Of a DNA stretch of 64,000 nucleotides, positions 44,240-52,273 are shown piece after piece. The stretch comes from Saccharospirillum sp040881935. GTDB lineage: Bacteria; Pseudomonadota; Gammaproteobacteria; Pseudomonadales; Natronospirillaceae. The position numbers and the translations under genes are program-made. The notes beneath the pieces are model-generated. The model ran no database searches. It saw only the letters and a program-made list of their open reading frames with translations, and was not told the origin of the DNA. The DNA is taken from NCBI RefSeq assembly GCF_040881935.1, contig NZ_JBBECH010000054.1, forward strand, positions 1 through 64,000. Reading direction: 5' to 3'. The first letter of the stretch is position 1. The number at the start of each line of letters is the position of its first letter.

Positions 44240-44601
44240 CGAGGTGCTCCTTGGAGATGGGTGGTCCATAGTAAAGTCATTTTTTTCCATAGAGCAATAC
44301 CGGTCGTGCCAATTTGCCAAAATTAACTGAGGTCTGGTTACGCCTCTGTAGCCAGTCGAGCTGGTCAACAAAAGACATACACGTAATTGCTGAACCCCCC
44401 GGTGGGCACATCAGTGGCGATACCCTCTCAGTGGTACCGGGTGGTAGAAACGGGTTCCACAGCTTTGCAGTGCGATTGCTCTCCGACACCGACAGCCCGG
44501 TCGCCCGATGCTGATCCGGAAAACCGCTGGTTGCGAAATGAAGTGATGATGAGTCTAAAGCGGCTTGAATGCTGAGAGGGTAGGTTGTGCCGTTGTAATC
44601 T
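44240..44601. other. Intergenic region without a supported gene
   Basis: This 362-bp stretch holds only short frames. One plus-strand frame from TTG at 44387 to 44575 ends DADPENRWLRNEVMMSLKRL and has a protein-like tail, but no ribosome binding site or recognisable family. I saw no tRNA or riboswitch. Confidence 0.4.
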
Positions 44602-44716
44602 GGCAGAAAGCGACAAAATATTTTCTGCCGGATAAAGCCCGGACGTCCTCTATCCGGGCCTTCTTTGCGTCGTGTTTACTAGGGAGCCCTGGGGGAGTTG
44701 TTCAGAGGCTCCCTAG
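44602..44716. terminator. Three consecutive perfect hairpins, probable terminator region
   Basis: GGCAGAAA/TTTCTGCC (44602-44629), GCCCGGA/TCCGGGC followed by CTTCTTT (44637-44665), and a 10-bp stem CTAGGGAGCC/GGCTCCCTAG (44679-44716). The middle stem competes with CCGGATA/TATCCGG (44628-44657). The last hairpin overlaps the stop of the minus-strand small gene at 44713. A terminator or structured RNA end is likely on at least one strand. Confidence 0.55.
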
Positions 44717-44916
44717 GTTCCTCTGCCGGGCGAGTCGGAGTCTGGCGTATCTTTTGGCGGATCCAGCCTTCCGCCTTCGTCTTCCCACTCTGAAACTACT
44801 TCGGGTTGTGGTGCTTTCCTGTCACCGGACACCGTGTCTGGCGGTGGCGAATCCACATGCTGTTGTTGGAGTTGACCGCCGACCAGTTTCAAGGGAAATC
44901 CCTTTTTCTTAATCAT
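44713..44916 (-). CDS. Small acidic hypothetical protein
   Basis: A 67-residue polar protein (MIKKKGFPLKLVGGQLQQQH..., then an Asp/Glu/Pro-rich tail ending DTPDSDSPGRGT), probably largely disordered. The ATG at 44916 has GAGGAG eight bases upstream, which is the best evidence for translation. It precedes the hairpin region and follows the OmpA-type lipoprotein gene on the same strand. Family unknown. Confidence 0.5.
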   Translation of the reverse strand: MIKKKGFPLKLVGGQLQQQHVDSPPPDTVSGDRKAPQPEVVSEWEDEGGRLDPPKDTPDSDSPGRGT

Positions 44917-44977
44917 GCTCAATGCTCCTCTGTAACTATCTGCTGATCTGTGTTTTCCAGAAAGCGAGTGTTATTGA

Positions 44978-45871
44978 CTAGGAGGGCTCATCGATAATAA
45001 TTTCAACGCGGCGATTCTGCTGCCGTCCCTCAGCCGTATCGTTGCTGGCAATTGGCTGGTTCATGCTGAGACCCATAGCCGTTATTCTATTTGAAGCGAT
45101 ACCCTGCTGAATCAGGTAATTTCTAACCGATTCTGCACGTTGTTTTGACAGCACCTGGTTGATCTGCGAACTACCAACATTATCGGTATGGCCTTCGATC
45201 TGAACCTTGCGTTCCGGGTACTGCTGCAGGAAGCTCACCAGCCTGTTGAGGTTGGTGCTGGCACCGCCCCGAATTTCAGCACTTCCGGTGGCAAAGAGAA
45301 CATCTCCCAGTGTGAGCACCAGGCCACGGTCGGTGGGTTCTGCTTCCAGTGCATCGATCTGTCGTTGATATTCGGCCGCTTGCTGAGCAGCAAGGGTTTC
45401 AGCCTGAGCTCTCGATTGTTGTGCGGCATCCGCATCGCTGCGTGCACGTTCGGCCTCCAGGCGCGCCTGGTTTGCTTCCTGCGTACGAGCCTGAAGCCGC
45501 GCAGCTTCGCGCTCCTCGCTGAGCAGGGCACGCTGTACTTCGGCAAAACGAGCGGTGGCTTTTGCCTCGGCGATGGCTACCTTGTTCTCGGCTATATAGA
45601 CTCGGTGTTCTCCAAGGGCAGCTTCGTCTTCAGGTAGAGGTTGCTCGGCAATTTGAACCGCCTCTTCTGCTTCGCGTAGCTCGGCACGAATCTGGGAGGC
45701 CAGATTGCTGTCATTTTGCAGTGCGGTCAGTTTATTGCGCACCTGTGCGGAGCCTTCGGGACTGACCGCCGGTGTTGAAGAACAAGCAGCGACCAGCAGC
45801 AACGAGAGCACCAATCCACTGATCTTAGATCCGCGCTTTATGGCATGCGTTGTTAAAATAGTCATGGTCAT
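44978..45871 (-). CDS. OmpA-domain lipoprotein
   Basis: A 297-residue envelope lipoprotein: signal with LVAAC lipobox near residue 30, a long Ala/Glu/Gln/Arg-rich coiled coil (residues 60-180), and a C-terminal OmpA domain (GDVLFATGSAEIRGGASTNL, IEGHTDNVGSSQINQVLSKQ) that binds peptidoglycan. It should tether the outer membrane to the wall. Its ATG overlaps the stop of the upstream DUF4398 lipoprotein gene (45868-45871), so the two are translated together. Confidence 0.93.
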   Translation of the reverse strand: MTMTILTTHAIKRGSKISGLVLSLLLVAACSSTPAVSPEGSAQVRNKLTALQNDSNLASQIRAELREAEEAVQIAEQPLPEDEAALGEHRVYIAENKVAIAEAKATARFAEVQRALLSEEREAARLQARTQEANQARLEAERARSDADAAQQSRAQAETLAAQQAAEYQRQIDALEAEPTDRGLVLTLGDVLFATGSAEIRGGASTNLNRLVSFLQQYPERKVQIEGHTDNVGSSQINQVLSKQRAESVRNYLIQQGIASNRITAMGLSMNQPIASNDTAEGRQQNRRVEIIIDEPS

Positions 45872-46263
45872 TCTCCTACTCGTTGCATTTCTTCAATAAG
45901 GGCATCTGTGCTACGGTTTATTTCCTGATTAATTTCCAACGCCTTGGCGGATTCGGTACGTGCCAACGCCAGCTCAGCAACAATGAGGGACTGTTGTGCG
46001 AAGCGTTCAGCCTCTTCCATTTCTTCATTGGTGACGGCTTCATCGGCCAGAATGAGCTTTTGCTGGGCTTCATCCAGTTCTGCCGCTGCATACTGCCGGG
46101 CACCCGCTCTTTCCGCGCTGGCAATGGCTTCACGCGCACTGGTCAAAGTAGATTCCGGAGAAACCGGTGCTGAAGCACAGGCACTTAGCAGGACGACCGT
46201 TACCACCGCAATGACGGTAGCGAGTAAGTGGTCGCTGAAACTTCTCATCCTAACTGGTAACAT
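45868..46263 (-). CDS. DUF4398 lipoprotein
   Basis: A 131-residue lipoprotein (VIAVVTVVLLSACAS lipobox) whose mature part is a helical DUF4398 domain (LTSAREAIASAERAGARQYA, ELDEAQQKLILADEAVTNEE). Proteins of this type are commonly encoded next to OmpA-like lipoproteins, as here, and resemble the N-terminal helices of that neighbour. Start could be ATG 46263 or the in-frame ATG at 46251. Coupled to the next gene by ATGA. Confidence 0.88.
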   Translation of the reverse strand: MLPVRMRSFSDHLLATVIAVVTVVLLSACASAPVSPESTLTSAREAIASAERAGARQYAAAELDEAQQKLILADEAVTNEEMEEAERFAQQSLIVAELALARTESAKALEINQEINRSTDALIEEMQRVGE

Positions 46264-46310
46264 GTTGATATTCCTTTTTAAATAAATGTTGATTATCGAA
46301 CCTCTGCTAT

Positions 46311-46535
46311 TTATGAACGCGGGGAACGACCAAACACAAAGATAAGTCCACCAATCAGTATTCCGCTTACGCCTGCCAACACCGGAATGTATACCCGGTT
46401 CCTGTCATCGACGGCCAGACTCAAAGAACCCAGGTTTTCCTCATTGGTTTCCTGGGAATAGGTAAAGCCACCATAGGCCAGTGTGAGCACGCCCAGAAAA
46501 ATGAGTACCACGGCGATCAGTTGAGATGTCTTCAT
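46311..46535 (-). CDS. Small two-helix membrane protein
   Basis: A 74-residue protein with two membrane helices (LIAVVLIFLGVLTLAYGGF and VYIPVLAGVSGILIGGLIFVF) around a short polar loop (TNEENLGSLSLAVDDRNR). Similar small proteins are common beside stress and envelope genes in gammaproteobacteria; I am not sure of the DUF number. It is 48 bp upstream of the DUF4398 gene on the same strand and may share its transcript. Confidence 0.75.
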   Translation of the reverse strand: MKTSQLIAVVLIFLGVLTLAYGGFTYSQETNEENLGSLSLAVDDRNRVYIPVLAGVSGILIGGLIFVFGRSPRS

Positions 46536-46677
46536 CAGTCAGTCCCTCCCTGGTTGGTTTTTCTTGTCACCTGAACTGTAAAACGGCATCTATTTATTTT
46601 CTGTACGATAGCGCACCGAACTCACCACTTTCAGTAAGCTAATGTCCGGTTCTCCAGGTTTTTAGAGAGGATCTGAC

Positions 46678-46836
46678 ATGAGCCTGTTTACAATTCTGCT
46701 GGTTATCCTGGTGCTGGCTTTATTGGGCGTCATTCCGGCTTGGCCTTACAGTCGTGGATGGGGCTATATGCCCAGTGGTTTGTTAGGCTTGGTAGTAGTG
46801 GTTCTGCTGGTTATGTTCCTGACAGGGCGCCTTTAG
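46678..46836 (+). CDS. DUF3309 family small membrane protein
   Basis: A 52-residue protein reading MSLFTILLVILVLALLGVIP, AWPYSRGWGYMPSGLLGLVV, VVLLVMFLTGRL. This is the DUF3309 pattern: hydrophobic helix, WPYSR-GWGYxPSGLLG centre, second helix. GAGAGGAT lies eight bases before the ATG. It is divergent from the 46.3-kb gene. Function is unknown; family members often sit in stress-response neighbourhoods. Confidence 0.88.
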   Translation: MSLFTILLVILVLALLGVIPAWPYSRGWGYMPSGLLGLVVVVLLVMFLTGRL

Positions 46837-46921
46837 GCTATTTATCCTAGTGATAGTAGGTCAGAGAACAACTAGCGCCTGCGACACCCTCTGCAGGTTT
46901 GAGATACAGATTATTTATAGG

Positions 46922-47134
46922 TTATGACGGTACATCCCTTTTAGCTTCTTCAAACTCGGTAACTTGTTTTTCGGCTTCATCTTTACTGACACCGTAGGAT
47001 TTCTGAATCTCACCCAACAATTGATCGCGTCGGCCAGCGATTACATCGAGCCGGTCATCGGTCAGTTTGCCCCATTTTTCCTTTGCTTTGCCCCTGTATT
47101 CTTTCCAGTTGCCTTCAATAGTATCCCAGTTCAT
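46922..47134 (-). CDS. CsbD-like stress protein
   Basis: A 70-residue CsbD/YjbJ family protein: MNWDTIEGNWKEYRGKAKEK, WGKLTDDRLDVIAGRRDQLL, then GEIQKSYGVSKDEAEKQV. These small, abundant hydrophilic proteins are general-stress induced; the mechanism is unknown. The ATG at 47134 has AAGGAG eight bases upstream, so the longer frame to 47227 is rejected. It converges on the DUF3309 gene. Confidence 0.93.
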   Translation of the reverse strand: MNWDTIEGNWKEYRGKAKEKWGKLTDDRLDVIAGRRDQLLGEIQKSYGVSKDEAEKQVTEFEEAKRDVPS

Positions 47135-47227
47135 ATCGGTCTCCTTTGGCGGTAAACCTGTTGGAGGAAGGTTAAGACATCTGTGGTGCTGTGCATTCGA
47201 GAAAATCGTCCCTGAAAAATTGGTCAT

Positions 47228-48019
47228 TCCTTAAAATCGTTTTTTTCAACTGGCGATGGACCCCTATCTGGAATGTCCACATCTGCGGATAATATCGTTC
47301 AGTTGCTTGAGTGTCTGTGCGTTATCCCACTCACTCTATTGCGTCGCGGCTTCATGCGCCACCCTGCTTCTTAGCTATAACGGCTTAGATGCTCATTAAA
47401 CCCGACTGGTGTAGTAGCGCACAGATGACTGGGTATTATTCGGTCAGGCCCTGAACGGGACCGGTTAATCAACAGCCTGCCACCCACCCAGGCAGAAAGC
47501 GCTTGCCAGATCCCGGTCCTGACTGGTCGTCTCGGTCACAAAACAGCACTTTTTCCACCAATGTTCGATACCGTACAGAGCGGGTGCTTTTGCCCGAGTA
47601 ATCTGGCTAAGAGCTGGTACAGACATTAATGGTCTATCAGTTTTCCAGGTCGCCATCGCTTAGGCTAAGAAATAACGAATCTGCATGGACGACAGGGAGA
47701 ACACGAACGACAGGGATGACAGGGATGTATGTATGGCGTACCCGGGAGACTGATAGCCCATTGAACCAAAATAGAAGCCAGTACAAACCATAGGTAAAAC
47801 ACCATGCTTAACGCCAGGGTATGAGCTATAGTCATTCCCGAAACCCATGAAATTCGATACCCAGTAGGAGAGAGTCAATTTTGATGCAGTCGTTCTACTG
47901 AATCCTGTTCGGGTTTGACCAGTGGAATTGTTCATAATATGGGTAAGTGGGCTCGCGCACAGACACCCAAAAATTGGCGATTCACAGTAAATGCTATGGT
48001 CAATGAATTGGATAAGACG
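47228..48019. other. Long region with no firmly supported gene
   Basis: About 790 bp between csbD and the PAS-GGDEF gene. It holds one protein-like minus-strand frame (47465-47656, listed separately) and three copies of GACAGGGA at 47691, 47709 and 47718, spaced by multiples of nine. I see no clear promoter, RNA gene or terminator. The low coding content and scattered fragments suggest decayed sequence. Confidence 0.5.
47465..47656 (-). CDS. Unrecognised short ORF, possibly a gene fragment
   Basis: A 63-residue frame beginning MATWKTDRPLMSVPALSQIT and containing RAKAPALYGIEHWWKKCCFV. The composition looks like a real protein, rich in Trp and Cys, but I cannot name a family. It may be a remnant of a transposase or toxin-like gene. 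No strong ribosome binding site is visible. Confidence 0.25.
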   Translation of the reverse strand: MATWKTDRPLMSVPALSQITRAKAPALYGIEHWWKKCCFVTETTSQDRDLASAFCLGGWQAVD

Positions 48020-49162
48020 ATGCCCATTACTCACGTTTCCAACAAAAGTACACACTCAGTTGTCTCACAGAGGCACACGGGCTTAGGAAACCGCAGTAGA
48101 CCGGTACCTGAAAAATATAAAGCGATAGAACATCCTTTTTTTAAAGGTATGGATTCTCTCAAGATCTGGATTCAATCCCAGCTGTATACCATGTGGCATC
48201 TGGTTGAAATTTACCAGCGTACGCGAACCAAACCACTATTGAATAACTTTCTTAGCAGTCCCTTTAGTACCCTCTCGTTCGAGGATATCGCTCATATTAC
48301 ACTGGACGCCATTGGTGATGGCATTCTTGTTGTAGACCTGAACGGTACCGTGATATACCTCAACAAGGTGGCTGAAAATTTCACCGGTTGGCAGAGCGAA
48401 GATGCGCTTGGGCGTAAGGTGGAAGAGGTGTTCTATGTTATCGATGGGGTAACCGGGCAGCGTGCCATCAGCCCTTCACAGCGTGCCATTGACGAAGGAA
48501 AAATCGTTGAGCTGGCGCTGGGCAGTGTATTGGTCTGCCGCAACGGAACTGACATGGCCATCGAAGATTCCGCCGCCCCCATCAGCAATCATCTCGGTAA
48601 ATTGTCCGGTGCAGTCATTGTGTTCCACGACGCTCGCCAATCGGGGGAGGTGATTCGTGATATGGACCACCGTGCCCAGCATGATTTTCTCACCGGCCTG
48701 CCAAACCGGCTATTGATGGCCGAGCGTCTGACTCATGCAATCGGCATGGCAAAACGTCACCATAAGCAGATAGCCCTGCTGTTTCTGGATCTGGATAATT
48801 TTAAACAGATAAACGATACCTTGGGCCACGCAGTAGGTGATCAGTTGCTCAAAGAGCTGTCGGCGGATATCGTCAACTGTGTGCGCTTTACCGACACTGT
48901 GAGTCGGCATGGCGGCGATGAGTTTGTTATCCTGTTGACTGAAATCGAAGAAAAAATAGATGCAGCCCATATTGCCGAAAAGCTGTTGGCAAGGTTCGCA
49001 ACCGCGCACGAGATTGATGGCCATATATTGACTGTTTCCCCGAGTATAGGCATCAGTATCTACCCGGAAAACGGCGTCGACGCTGAAACACTGATGCACA
49101 ATGCAGACGCTGCCATGTATCTGGCTAAAAAGGCAGGCCGCAATAACTACAAGTTCTTCTAA
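48020..49162 (+). CDS. PAS-GGDEF diguanylate cyclase
   Basis: A 380-residue soluble signalling protein. A PAS domain begins near residue 95 (AHITLDAIGDGILVVDLNGT, NKVAENFTGWQSEDALG). The GGDEF domain begins DFLTGLPNRLLMAERL, with active site GGDEF near residue 300 and an RFTD inhibitory site five residues upstream, so it should make cyclic di-GMP with feedback control. It ends AKKAGRNNYKFF, where relatives often continue into an EAL domain; none follows here. The start is uncertain: ATG 48020 has GGAT upstream; 47939 and 47996 are alternatives. Confidence 0.9.
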   Translation: MPITHVSNKSTHSVVSQRHTGLGNRSRPVPEKYKAIEHPFFKGMDSLKIWIQSQLYTMWHLVEIYQRTRTKPLLNNFLSSPFSTLSFEDIAHITLDAIGDGILVVDLNGTVIYLNKVAENFTGWQSEDALGRKVEEVFYVIDGVTGQRAISPSQRAIDEGKIVELALGSVLVCRNGTDMAIEDSAAPISNHLGKLSGAVIVFHDARQSGEVIRDMDHRAQHDFLTGLPNRLLMAERLTHAIGMAKRHHKQIALLFLDLDNFKQINDTLGHAVGDQLLKELSADIVNCVRFTDTVSRHGGDEFVILLTEIEEKIDAAHIAEKLLARFATAHEIDGHILTVSPSIGISIYPENGVDAETLMHNADAAMYLAKKAGRNNYKFF

Positions 49163-49176
49163 AGGCAGCAAAAACT

Positions 49177-49335
49177 GTTCAGAACATGATCACCACTCTG
49201 CGCCAGATGGCGGCACAGCGGGGAGCCTCTGTGGTGTTTGTTCAGGCCGACACCGGTGTTGAAAATGAAGCGGCCATCGCCCTCCTTTCATTATTCTTGA
49301 ATACAATTCATCAACTCCAACAGTTTGGTGCATGA
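49177..49335 (+). pseudogene. Fragment of a GNAT acetyltransferase, AAC(3)-I-like
   Basis: A frame without a good start reads MITTLRQMAAQRGASVVFVQ then ADTGVENEAAIAL. This is the acetyl-CoA-side helix and strand seen in AAC(3)-I type aminoglycoside acetyltransferases and relatives. Upstream the N-terminal two thirds are missing, and downstream the expected YxKLG end is lost. It lies just after the diguanylate cyclase stop. Confidence 0.6.
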
Positions 49336-49336
49336 T

Positions 49337-49368
49337 ACCATCGTTGATCAGCACCATCATTGATCAGC
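49337..49368. repeat. Two tandem 16-bp units
   Basis: ACCATCGTTGATCAGC followed by ACCATCATTGATCAGC, one base different, each containing the palindrome TGATCA. They lie 62-93 bp upstream of the saccharopine-dehydrogenase-like gene and could be a duplicated operator or a slippage product. Confidence 0.7.
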
Positions 49369-49429
49369 CCAATACGCTAGGCTGTTGGCTGAATAGCGAC
49401 GCATTTTCAGGCTTAATAGGGAGTGGACC

Positions 49430-50497
49430 ATGGCACAGAACTGGATGATTTACGGAGCCTACGGTTACAGCGGTGAGCTGATTGCCCGTGAGGCCGTGGC
49501 CCGTGGTTTAACACCTATGCTGGCCGGGCGTAATGAACACCGGTTGCGCACCCTGGCCAATGAATTGCATCTGGGGTTTCGGGTGTTCGATCTGTCGGAT
49601 TCGGCTGCGGTGAAGCGCGAGCTGGAGGACATGACACTGGTGCTGCACTGCGCGGGGCCCTTCTCCGCCACCAGTGGACCCATGCTCGAGGGATGCCTGG
49701 CGAGCAAGACGCATTATTTGGACATCACTGGTGAAATGGATGTGTTTGAACACGCCCACCGCGAGGAGATTGACAAACGCGCGCGGGAAGCTGGCATCAT
49801 TGTCTGCCCGGGTGTGGGGTTTGATGTGGTGCCGACCGATTGCCTGGCGGCGCAGCTTAAGCGGGCCCTGCCGGATCTGACCGAGCTCGATCTCGCCTTT
49901 AAGGCCGGAGGTCCGATGAGCCCGGGCACGGCGAAAACCTCGGTTGAGGGTATGGCAGGCCTGAGCCGCATTCGCAAAAATGGCCGCATCGTGGAAACGC
50001 CGCTGAAAACGCGGCGTTTGGATATGGGGCAGGGTGAGCGCACTGCGGTCAGCATTCCCTGGGGCGATGTCAGCACGGCTTATCACAGCATAGGCGTGGA
50101 AAATATCGCGGTTTACGTGCCGGTCACCGAGCGAACGGTCAAGCGCATGAAGCGTTTGCAGTCGATGCGCTGGCTGATGGGCCAACCCTGGGTGCAGGCG
50201 TTTATGAAGCGTCGCATTGAAAAAAATGTACCGGGCCCGACGGCTAAGCAGCGCGCGAAAAGTCGCACCTATCTTTGGGGTGAAGCGCGTAATGCAGCGG
50301 GCAAAAAAGTGGTCGGCCGGTTCGAAACACCCAATGGCTACGATCTGACCATCACCGCGCCCCTGGCCATCGTGACGGCGGTGTTGAATCAGTCTGTCTC
50401 GGCTTTGGGCAGCACCACACCCTCGGCGCTGATGGGGTCCGAGTTTGTCTGGTCGCTGCCGGGTGTAACCGCGCTGGAACTGACCCGCCTGGGTTGA
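49430..50497 (+). CDS. Saccharopine-dehydrogenase-like NAD(P)-binding oxidoreductase
   Basis: A 355-residue protein with an N-terminal Rossmann fold (MIYGAYGYSGELIAREAVAR, LAGRNEHRLRTLANEL) and the family motif VLHCAGPFSATSGPMLEGCL, THYLDITGE. It belongs to the saccharopine dehydrogenase/trans-acting enoyl reductase group rather than to lysine biosynthesis; no lysine genes are near. The substrate is unknown. It stands alone behind the 16-bp tandem repeats. Confidence 0.85.
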   Translation: MAQNWMIYGAYGYSGELIAREAVARGLTPMLAGRNEHRLRTLANELHLGFRVFDLSDSAAVKRELEDMTLVLHCAGPFSATSGPMLEGCLASKTHYLDITGEMDVFEHAHREEIDKRAREAGIIVCPGVGFDVVPTDCLAAQLKRALPDLTELDLAFKAGGPMSPGTAKTSVEGMAGLSRIRKNGRIVETPLKTRRLDMGQGERTAVSIPWGDVSTAYHSIGVENIAVYVPVTERTVKRMKRLQSMRWLMGQPWVQAFMKRRIEKNVPGPTAKQRAKSRTYLWGEARNAAGKKVVGRFETPNGYDLTITAPLAIVTAVLNQSVSALGSTTPSALMGSEFVWSLPGVTALELTRLG

Positions 50498-50599
50498 GAA
50501 ACAATCGGTGCCTGAAGTAACCTGCTTCCCGTTCGAGTGATGACGACGCCTGTGCCGATGCGCTGGAGCTCGGTTTTGAATTAAACCTGGATGAAAGCG

Positions 50600-51331
50600 T
50601 CACTCGTAAGGCGAAATAGACGCCACATTCAACCGGTAACCGGCGGTGCCGATATCGGTATCGGTCTTGATGACGTCGATGGTGCCTTTGGCCCAGTAGG
50701 GTTCGAACAGGTTGTCAAACTTTACCGGCTCGTCCAGCACCACGTGAACGATCTGGTTGGCAGGCGGTGGTGGCGAGTGAATGCAAGCGCCGTAGTAGGG
50801 CACCAGAAAGAACTCACGGACTTCATCGGCGGACATTTCCAGCGGCACCAGAAAGCCCGGTATGCGAGCTTCGACACCATCAAGTGCCTCGACCATGGGC
50901 ACATCGGCCATCACCGACTGCAAGTCGGAATAGAGGCGCTGGGCTTCGGGGTCGTCATCCGTCAGGTCGTAGATCTTGTAGCTTTCGAGATCAATCTTGT
51001 CGCGCAGTGTATTGAAATCGAAATCTGCCGGGAGCAAGTCGTCCCAACTCAGTTCCTGAAAGGCCAGATCGTCGCCTGGCGCGACGGACATCGGGGCTAT
51101 TTCAGAACCTTTCGGGGGTTCTATGAGTTGTTCTTCTTCGGTTAAGGCGAGGTTGGGAGCCTCGGCTGCATTTTCTGCAACCGCTGTCTCGGCGGTGCGG
51201 TTGGCCATATCGGCCACGCTGGTGTCATCGTCATTCTGGCAAGCGACCAGTATAAAAGACGCTGTCACCGTGAGGGCTGCAGTCAGTAAATGAGTCGACA
51301 AACGATGATTGAAATGCGAAAGCGGAAACAT
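50600..51331 (-). CDS. DUF3299 lipoprotein
   Basis: A 243-residue lipoprotein (LTVTASFILVACQ lipobox near residue 30) with an acidic linker and a DUF3299 domain at the C-terminal half. That domain shows the signature IPGFLVPLEMSADEVREFFL and PYYGACIHSPPPPANQIVHV, in which Cys and His may bind metal. The function is not established; homologues occur near transport genes. ATG at 51331 has AGGG upstream. It is divergent from the DUF3047 gene by 53 bp. Confidence 0.88.
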   Translation of the reverse strand: MFPLSHFNHRLSTHLLTAALTVTASFILVACQNDDDTSVADMANRTAETAVAENAAEAPNLALTEEEQLIEPPKGSEIAPMSVAPGDDLAFQELSWDDLLPADFDFNTLRDKIDLESYKIYDLTDDDPEAQRLYSDLQSVMADVPMVEALDGVEARIPGFLVPLEMSADEVREFFLVPYYGACIHSPPPPANQIVHVVLDEPVKFDNLFEPYWAKGTIDVIKTDTDIGTAGYRLNVASISPYE

Positions 51332-51384
51332 GTTGGCCCTGTGATAACGTGTGAAACTGGCGAATGATATGGAGTAACATTGCA

Positions 51385-52011
51385 ATGATACGCCCCCTGA
51401 GCGCTGTGCCAAGGCACGGTTCCACATTTTTGCTGGCTCTTTACCTCAACTCTTTGGTGGCCGAACCGCTGCCACTCGATGAAACAGACACATGGAAGGA
51501 ACACAGCTTCGAGGGCGAGTCCCGTTTTGAATGGCAAGCCAGCGATGCCTGCCTGCGTATGACCTCCAACAACACAGCCTCGGCAAGGATACGGGAGCAG
51601 GGAATTAAACTCGATGACGCCACCGAACTGAGTTGGCGCTGGCGCACGGAACAAGACATCACCTCCGTAACCCGGCAGGAGAAAACCGGTGATGACTTCG
51701 CCGGTCGCATCTATGTGGCGGTCGAACACCCCCTGTTTTTCTGGCGCTCGCGCGTGCTGGCCTATGTGCATGCCGGTGAGCTGGCGGTCGACAGCCATTG
51801 GCCAAACCCTTTTACCAGCCAGTTTCACATGTGGGTGGTCAGCAATGGTGAGTCGGGAGACTGGCATAGCATAAAACGTCGCCTCCTTGATGACTGGGAG
51901 GTTGCCTTCGGTGACCGGCCCGATCACTTTGACGCCATCGGCTTAATGGCCGATTCTGACAACAGCGGCCAACAAACCGACCTGTGCCTGGCCGATCTTG
52001 AAGTGCGATGA
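51385..52011 (+). CDS. DUF3047 exported protein
   Basis: A 208-residue protein with a likely signal peptide (GSTFLLALYLNSLVA) and a DUF3047 domain: ELSWRWRTEQDITSVTRQEK, KTGDDFAGRIYVAVEH, and ending FDAIGLMADSDNSGQQTD. The family is uncharacterised but widely exported. ATG at 51385 has GGAG 11 bases upstream; an ATG at 51364 is also open. Divergent from the DUF3299 gene, so both may share a regulator. Confidence 0.85.
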   Translation: MIRPLSAVPRHGSTFLLALYLNSLVAEPLPLDETDTWKEHSFEGESRFEWQASDACLRMTSNNTASARIREQGIKLDDATELSWRWRTEQDITSVTRQEKTGDDFAGRIYVAVEHPLFFWRSRVLAYVHAGELAVDSHWPNPFTSQFHMWVVSNGESGDWHSIKRRLLDDWEVAFGDRPDHFDAIGLMADSDNSGQQTDLCLADLEVR

Positions 52012-52022
52012 CTTACTAGCGA

Positions 52023-52241
52023 GATAAAAGGGCGTTTACCGTCGCCAGCGTCACTGGCAGGGGCGAAGACGTTACACCCGGTTGGTTGTATCACCCGCTA
52101 CCCATTCTCGGGCCACCACAGTTGGCGCTCGCTTACCGGGATGGTCAGCAGGCCTTTGCCGGTTTTCTGACCCCCGGCGATGTAGATCAGCAGATTAGCG
52201 AGTGCCAGCGCATGGTGATAGACCGACGGGTGGGGAACTAA
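52023..52241 (+). pseudogene. Protein-like frame without a start, possible gene relic
   Basis: An open frame reads ...PGWLYHPLPILGPPQLALAY then RDGQQAFAGFLTPGDVDQQI and SECQRMVIDRRVGN before TAA. The residue choice looks coding, but no ATG or GTG start exists in frame before the last 12 codons. It is in a different frame from DUF3047. I do not recognise it. Confidence 0.3.
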
Positions 52242-52273
52242 TATCGGGTTTAGGGCCCTAACTGACGCACCCG

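Noticed and set aside
44387..44575. 62-codon plus-strand frame ending RWLRNEVMMSLKRLEC
   Set aside because: It starts with TTG without a ribosome binding site, and only the last 22 residues look protein-like. Mentioned as a possibility, not called as a gene.
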